Source: Reticulascus tulasneorum (Eukaryota > Ascomycota > Sordariomycetes > Glomerellales > Reticulascaceae). From it: a DNA stretch of 64,000 nucleotides. The notes below the pieces were generated by a model. That model saw only the letters and a list, made by a program, of their open reading frames with translations, did not search any database and was not told the origin of the DNA. The DNA is taken from the NCBI GenBank assembly GCA_001557505.1, contig LSAX01000003.1, positions 2,294,001-2,358,000 on the forward strand, in the 5' to 3' direction. Shown in pieces: positions 57,680 to 64,000 of the stretch (its first letter is position 1; every line of letters starts with the position of its first letter). The translations under genes were made by a program, and so were the position numbers.

Positions 57680-60014
57680 CTATCGCTCGGCTCCGTTGGC
57701 CAGCGACACCGTGACCTCTGCACGCCAGCCGGTGTTTTCCTCATTCGCCCACCGGCGCATAATCTTTAGCCCCGCGGAGACCGCATCGTCCACGCTCGAC
57801 CACGGTCCCAGGTTCGCGCGCATGGGCTCCCTGTCCACACGCTCCCAAGCCTCGAAGGCCGTCTTCCAAATCGAGGCACGTTGCCGCTCGAAGCCGACAA
57901 TCTTCTGCGCATGGGTTGCCGGGTCGAGGGACCAGAAGCACTTGATCAGCTCCTCCAGAATGACGCCTTGTAGCTGCCAGTAAATGGCATTCATGGCATC
58001 GCTGACGCGCACGTCGTGTCTGAGCATGTGCAGAAATGGCAGGATGCTTTCCCACTGTTTCGGATCTTGGGCCTTGTTTTCCATTCTCCGCGAGTCGAAT
58101 ACGGACCGGAAGGCGAGCATGTAGGCCATGGCTGATTCGAGGCCTAGCGCAACGCTGAGCTTCATATCTGATTTTGAAACTTGCGGTGGGCCCTGTGAAT
58201 CGGAGCTCTTCAGCTTGAGGACTGCGTCCCGATCGTGCTTAAGCTTCGAACCCAGCTTGGTGTAGCGGGTTCCCCGATCTCGCAAAGCTTGTACCTTGAC
58301 TGGGATCCCCGATTCCCTGCCTTCGTGGCTGGTCGGCCGGTCATTCGATACCGGAACTCCCGGTGTTAAACTGTTCACATCTGCAGGCGTATTGCCTTGC
58401 GAGTTGCTCGATCCGATGCGAGACATCGCAGTGGCGGCCTTGGATGGCGTTGATGGGGCAACTAATCTCGACGAGCCTGTGATATCGGACGTCCTTGGTC
58501 GCTTCACGGCTATCGAGTCCCCTACGTTTTCGGTGCTACTGGCAGGCCGTTTCCTTGATTGGGACGGTGCCGGAGCTTCTGTGCTGACGGATCTCTCTTT
58601 CCTGACCAAGTCTTTCTTCGGGGGCAATGCCAGCAGACGCTGGACCGATCTCGAGATCTTCTTGCTATACTTCAGTGTTACCATAAAACGACGAGGGCGC
58701 TCTCTTTCGAAATCCTCCTCATCCTTCAGTGCCGGCCGACTCTTCTTCCCGCTGCTAGGCGAATCCGACAATGCCCCTTTCTGGCTCGATTCTGCACTCT
58801 TCGTCGGGGTCTTTTTGTTGATACGAGCTAGTTCAGCTTCAAGAGCCGGTGGCAAGGTAGGCGAAAGTAATGGCGGCATTGGCAATGGGGATCTCTGCCT
58901 CCTTGACGGCGCAGGGATTTCTAGTGTTGACGACTTGTGAGATCTTACGTGATCGCTTCCGTCATCCTTTCTCCTCCTATCGGTCCTTGGCTGAGAATCT
59001 TCGTCGTCGATCGAGAGTCGCAACGGCGAAAGTAACGGTGGAACCACAGGCTTTGATGATGAGCCATCGGTCCTGCTGGGCGTATTCTTGCTGCTGCCCG
59101 ACGAACTCGGCCGGTTGCCATTAACTGAGCTCTCTCGAGCTCGCGAAACCGGAGACTTGTTGGCCTGAGATCCCATGGCTGCCTTCAATATGCTTCTTCC
59201 ATTTGGCAAAGAAGACGATGAACTTGACTTGGAATCTTTGCTCGACATCTTGTCTTGCGATATTGGCAGATCTTTTCTTTTCGGGGTATCATCGCGAGGG
59301 GTTCGTGATCGGTCGCCTAGCGGAGTGCTGGTTTCGGGCTTGGTCCGTTTCTGCGGTCGATTATCCTCCTCTAGATCTAATTCTCGTTTCCTCTTCTCGG
59401 GAGTATCCTTGCTCTCCTGGCCGGATCTCGGCTTAGTATCAGAATTGGCCGGCCTGCAAGTGAAAGAGTTAGCATAGTGGTCGGTTGATAAGGGTCGTCG
59501 CAAAACAGTGGAGGATGTACCTTTCATTACGCGGCGCATCGCGAGGCCGTTGTGATGTGGAATTCTTGGGCGTTCCCAAGTCCCCGGGCTTGTTACCATC
59601 AGCCCTCTTCGATTCCTTTTCTCCTTTCACATCTACAGCCTCTCTGCGCGGAGCGTCTTGCTTCATTGCCGGCCCAGAATCCGGCGGAGACGGCGACGAT
59701 CTCTTCTGCTTGTTCTTATAGTCACTCAAAGACAACTTTGTAAACACCTTCTTCTCCGTCTTCGCGTCCTTGGCGGCGTTCGGGTTGGGTGGTTCCTCGC
59801 GCATGTCGAAGTACGGCCTAGTAAGCAGCACACCGCGATCAGCGTCAGATAGAAACGTCATATACTGCAGCCGCTGCTGCGCCCATTCTTCAATATGTTT
59901 GCTGTTATCGGGCGGGACGCGGTAGCGTTGATCGGGCGAGAAGGAGAGGTGATGCGGCCGATCGGGCAAGATGCGCTGGGCCAGCAGTTGGACCTTCTTT
60001 GCCGCTGCTTCCAT
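57680..60014 (-). CDS. Uncharacterised, largely disordered nuclear-type protein
   Basis: Exons 60014-59521 and 59453-57680 (67-bp intron, GTACAT/GCAG) encode 755 residues. I do not recognise the family. The N-terminal about 115 residues look folded or conserved (EEWAQQRLQYMTFLSDADRG, then KVFTKLSLSDYKNKQKR). The middle is Ser/Lys/Arg/Pro-rich with several nuclear-localisation-like clusters (EKRKREL, RPQKRTKPE, VKRPRTS). The C-terminal about 180 residues are helical and probably globular (SVALGLESAMAYMLAFRSVF, WESILPFLHMLRHDVRVSDA, WERVDREPMRANLGPW). This layout suggests a chromatin or transcription-associated scaffold, which is inference. The join at NER|PANSDTKPRSG removes a short stretch that would change frame. 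Confidence 0.8.
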
Positions 60015-62103
60015 GTTTCAACGGCGTTGGCATGCCTGAGGGCATGAAAGGGTGTCGCAATGCTCCTGATGACGGCGATAGAAAGAATAATTGAGGTGGA
60101 TTTGCTGGTGGTGGAGGGATGTTGTGGGTTGTTCGGTGGGCACGCAAAAAGGTGTAGAACAATAAAGTTGTATGGAGCCGAATGCAGGTTTTGATTGTTC
60201 AACAGAATCAATGGGCACTGGAGCAGAGCACAATGCTCTCTCCGCAGCCCACAATAGAATTTATTTGAACACGAGAAGATGGCATCCGCGACGCGCAGGA
60301 ATATCCGACCGGGATCGATCGTGATGCCTGACTTTCCTTGCCGTGAAAAGGTGTTGTGGTCGGTCGGTCGGGATCTGGAGATAGAGCCGTCGAAGTCGGG
60401 AGATATGTAATTACTCTGCGGTGGAGTGCACCCGGCAGATAGGCGGGCGAACGGTTGGCTTGAGCTCGAGCTTTCGTGCGCAAGTCGCGGATAGATGCAA
60501 TGTCGGTGTGCGCGACTTCAAGTCTCTCTATTCTTTGGGTGTGGTCGTTGTGATCATATTCGTCCAAGTCTTATCCAACCTCCGATCAGCCCTTGCAGCA
60601 GCGACCGAGACCCGCAGCGCATATCCTGATGTTGGCCTGCTGCAAAATCCTAGCTAGGACCTGTCCTAGTCAATCGCAGTCGGAAATGTAGCTGTTTGTG
60701 AATTGGCGCCGGTTCGAGAGGGGAATGCGGGAAGATTTGCGGCGACGGCGTAGAGGTTGTCGATGATACAGAACAAGGGTAAGGTATTGTATGGTATGGT
60801 GTATCCCTCTGAGAGAGAGTGTTGGAGGTGTGGTGGTGGTGGTCTGTCTGATGGAATGGACATGGAACACAGGGAACTACGGTACGGAAATAATGGTGCC
60901 AGTGGATGCTTGCCTTGCCTTGCCTTGCCTGGTCAGGTCTGGCCTGGCTGGGCAAACTGGCCCGGGCGGGCTGGGCTTGCCAATGTCGGGGCCGATTTCT
61001 AGGTACATACGTAGTGGTTAGTCCCCCTAATTAAGGTACCTTAGGATAAGGTATGGTAGGTACTCACTTGGTTAGTTGGTACAATGTGCCGAGTGCCTAC
61101 GGGACTAATTAGTTCACCTACATAACTAGGTAATTGCTCTGTAGACTACCTACCTTAGGTGCCTTTAGGGATTGCCTATGCTTCCCCCCCAAGCCCGACA
61201 CCTACTCTATCTAATTATCGCCTTATGTCCTGCTGCCCGTCACTTCTCTAAAATAGCCCTGTCTGATGGATGATATTAGAGGTGATGAGTCTAGGGATCC
61301 ACAGGCTACTTTTAGCCTTTTAGCGCCAGGCACCTCGGGGGCCTAACTCGCCTTCTTCTGGTTAGAAGGTTGTGGCAATGGATGACCTAATGTACTCCGT
61401 TACTGGATCGGAGAACAAAGCTACTTGTGATGTCTCCACTCCCTCTAGGCGAATCACAGGATGGGACGGACTTGGTCGCAGGACGCACTCAAGGGTCCCC
61501 ATAGCCTTTGAGTCTCCAATGACAACTAGTACCTTACTTCGCACATGCCTATATCGTCTCCCGACACAGCTATTCTCGATTAGTCACATCTAGATAACCA
61601 ATCTTTTGAGCGTCATTTCGGGATTGTTTGTAGCCACCTACTAGGTATTCACGGGGCTGCCTATGTGCGACTGTGACTGCGCTCTACGAAAAGTGATGGA
61701 TCGATCTGGTGGAGGCACTTACGTACACATCCTGGCCTCTCTATTTCACGCGTGTTTGAAGGTTGTCATACAGATTGTCAGTGCCGTAGCTCTAAGAATA
61801 TCATCCAGCGTTTGGCATCTATTTACGAGAAAGCTCCTGGCTTTCACATCTATAGATCCACCAATACGCTTGCACAAACATCAAATTGGTATCTTTGCCT
61901 CGCCGAGCAACAACTCTCTCGTTGGAGATTGCCGTCTGCGTACCCGCCATCGTCCAGGACGATTCCTTCGGCATCCATCAATGCCGCATTAAGTAAAAAA
62001 GAATAGCATCCTTGAGCTCCTAGGTATGCCGAATAACGCCCCGCCTACCCCCGTGCCCATACATAGACTTGCCCAGGAAAACGGTAAGGACTCCGCGTCT
62101 ACT
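60015..62103. other. 2.1 kb intergenic region
   Basis: No gene is supported. It carries a TTGCC pentamer repeat at 60910-60929 and dense GGTA/TACC-type motifs at 61001-61165 (GGTACCTTAGG, GGTAGGTA, CCTACCTTAGG). Frames here are short and mostly repeat-derived. Confidence 0.5.
60910..60929. repeat. (TTGCC)n pentamer repeat
   Basis: Four units of TTGCC run into CTGG-rich DNA. Non-coding. Confidence 0.75.
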
Positions 62104-64000
62104 TCAGTGGTTGCCATTCGTAATCTCTGGCAGCATCTTCCGCTTCTTTCTCGGTTGTTCGTCAAGATTTATGACCCTGTCAACCACCCGAGGACTTGGC
62201 TCTGTGGATTTTAGGTCGATTATGCTCACCCGCTTGCCGAGATCGTGCAACCCCTTCAGAACCCCGTCAACTCTCTGAACGAGGAGAGCGTAGTTCGGAT
62301 GGAATTGATCCAGATGCGTAATCACCCTGTTGGCCATTTCCTCAGTTGTGAGGTTGTTGTATTGTGAATCGAGGACAGTCCACTGGTGACAGACGAAATC
62401 CATCTTTTGTTGGAGCTCGGCCCTTAGCTGCTCTTCCGAGGCCCCTATTCGCTCTCCCAGGGCTTGGAGGCTTTCGTCGACAGTCGACATGCGGGTCTTC
62501 ATCGTCGACAGCTCGTCTGAAAGGGCCGAAATTGTAGTTTTCGTATGCTGTAACTCCTGCTGTGAGACTACGTCTTGGTCCGGTTTTCCTTCTAGCTTCT
62601 CTATACGAGTATTTTGGATAGCTCTGTCTGCTTCGAGTTCCTTGTGGATACTCTGCACTTTGTTTTCGACAACCGTGAGTTTGCTTTTCAGATTTTCAAA
62701 ATCATGAGATGCGACCAACTGCTTTGGCAAGACGTCCCCAGGTGCCCTGACACGACCATCAAGACCCGGTGCGTTAGTCCCAGGATTGTCTCCCACAGAT
62801 GCGGGCTGGTAGCCAGAGGAAGACAGGCGGCCTTCACCTGCTTGAAACGCGTTTTCAAGTGCGCTGACACGCTCGTCCGTCGCACCTGCGTCCTTTCGGA
62901 GACCGTCTATCATCCCGCCCACCGATTCGATGATACCCTTTTGAGCATTCTTGACACCGTCCACGTACATCTGAGTTTTGCTAAATTGGTCGCGGAGATC
63001 TGACTGTGTTTGCTCATTGTCCCTGATCAGCTTCTGGCATTTTTGGTCAAGTGCCGGCAATCTCGTGGTCACCGCATCGCACGCCTCGTTGACGTGATCG
63101 ACGTCAAGGTCACCTAGAGTGTGCGTATGCTCAGTAACCTTGCTCTGCAGCAAGCCTATGTCCATGTCGTGCTTCTCCACTGCTGACTTCAAGGTTTTCC
63201 AAACCTCGGGATCCGGGGTCGGTTGATGGGAGCTTTCGCGTTGCGCCGATGATGCAGATCTGGCATTGAGCTCGTCGCGCAACTCTTTGATGGCCGTGTG
63301 TTGCTGGTTAGTCAACAGGTGTAGTCTCTCGATCCCCTGTTTGGACTCCATCCGACAGCCCTTCTCCTTCGTTAAATCCACTTGCAGACTCTCAATTTGA
63401 AGTTGAAATCTCTTAAGCTTCTCGTTCGCATCGTTTTGCTGGCTTGTCAACTGGGACTGAAATTTCTGCTCCATTTCGGCCATCTTTTTCTGCCATAGAG
63501 CCTCTATCCGGGCATCCACGTCTGCCGTCGAAGTCGCAGGACTGGGAACAACGGCTATAGCCTGAGATTTCGCTACTTCTTCAGCAGACTTGAGGAGCAG
63601 GGGTTCGTTGAGCTTCAATTTCTGGTCCAGAACTTCGATCTCCCGCTCATCCTTTGCCTGAGCTCGCTTGTAATATTCTGGAACCGAAGGAAATTCGCCA
63701 TGCTTCTGTTTCGTTTTCTCATGCTCCGCCTTTCTTTGCTTCGCGTGGTCCTCGAGTTTGTTTCTTGCCAGCTTGAGAATAGCTCTTTCAGTGAGCTGTT
63801 CTCCGAAATCTATCAGCTTCTTAGCAGCCTCTGATCCCAGGCCACTCGTCGGTATTTTCGCAGCAGGAATCGAGGCGCGTCGTATTGGTGCTGAAAAGAC
63901 AACGGTTAGCTTTTGCTGCGCATCGTCACATGGGGGCAGGTTTTACCCGTTTCTGGGCCGCGATCCGATCGTGGGCCAGTTGGCGGGTTGGTCTTGTGCA
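62104..64000 (-). CDS. Coiled-coil protein, 5' end outside the window
   Basis: Exon 63890-62104 and a preceding partial exon 64000-63947 are separated by a 56-bp intron (GTAAAA/TCAG, branch GCTAACC). The visible part is about 612 residues and runs off the right edge, so the start is not seen. Residues are rich in Glu, Lys, Gln and Leu with long heptad-like stretches (RIEALWQKKMAEMEQKFQSQ; ERVSALENAFQ; KVQSIHKELEADR), indicating extended coiled coils interrupted by a Gly-rich linker. The C-terminus ends with a basic cluster, QPRKKRKMLPE, that could be a nuclear signal. No family is recognised. A structural or chromosome-associated role would be speculation. Confidence 0.8.

Overview
The window is nuclear DNA of a filamentous ascomycete (Pezizomycotina, most likely Sordariomycetes or a close class). 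The evidence is about 25 densely packed protein genes on both strands, introns mostly of 46-66 bp with GT-AG ends and CTAAC-type branch sites, typical fungal families, and an AT-rich repeat-like block at the left edge. Nothing bacterial, phage or CRISPR-like is present, and no tRNA or rRNA could be supported.

Layout. 0.9-3.2 kb: two convergent mitochondrial amino-acid biosynthesis genes, ornithine carbamoyltransferase and the acetolactate synthase regulatory subunit, each with an upstream TGACTCA (CPC1/Gcn4-type) site. 3.9-5.1 kb: a Fic-domain protein. 6.1-9.7 kb: a KHDC4-like KH-domain RNA-binding protein and a TRAPPC13-like TRAPP subunit. After a 3.9 kb gene-free stretch, 13.6-26.3 kb holds a DENN-C1 protein, the PP1 inhibitor Ypi1, the circularly permuted mitochondrial GTPase Gep3, mitoribosomal protein mL61 and a Hul4-type HECT ligase. 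27.5-34.8 kb holds a D-arabinitol dehydrogenase-like enzyme, ribosomal protein eS10, the splicing factor Sde2, COX12, an NDUFA4/MLRQ-like gene and a small RRM protein. 35.2-42.7 kb holds Sec31, Get2 and a bHLH factor. 45.4-50.2 kb holds a TMEM135-like membrane protein, a secreted DJ-1/PfpI protein and a Gre2-like reductase. A 5.3 kb gene-poor stretch leads to GAPDH (55.4 kb), then a large uncharacterised disordered nuclear protein and a coiled-coil protein that runs off the right end.

Three divergent pairs are functionally matched or both housekeeping: GEP3/mL61 (mitoribosome, 233 bp apart), COX12/NDUFA4-like (cytochrome oxidase, 276 bp apart) and eS10/Sde2 (324 bp apart).

The most unusual signal is a set of extremely small exons between 21.5 and 33.7 kb: a 3-nt exon (AAG) in mL61, a 5-nt exon (ACTTG) in the arabinitol dehydrogenase-like gene, a 3-nt exon (CTG) in COX12 and a 16-nt exon in the NDUFA4-like gene. 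The 5-nt exon is required to keep the reading frame and restores the conserved CGTDLH motif of its family. The two 3-nt exons are supported by complete donor, branch and acceptor signals on both sides. All coordinates and splice sites were read by eye and have not been tested against transcripts or databases.
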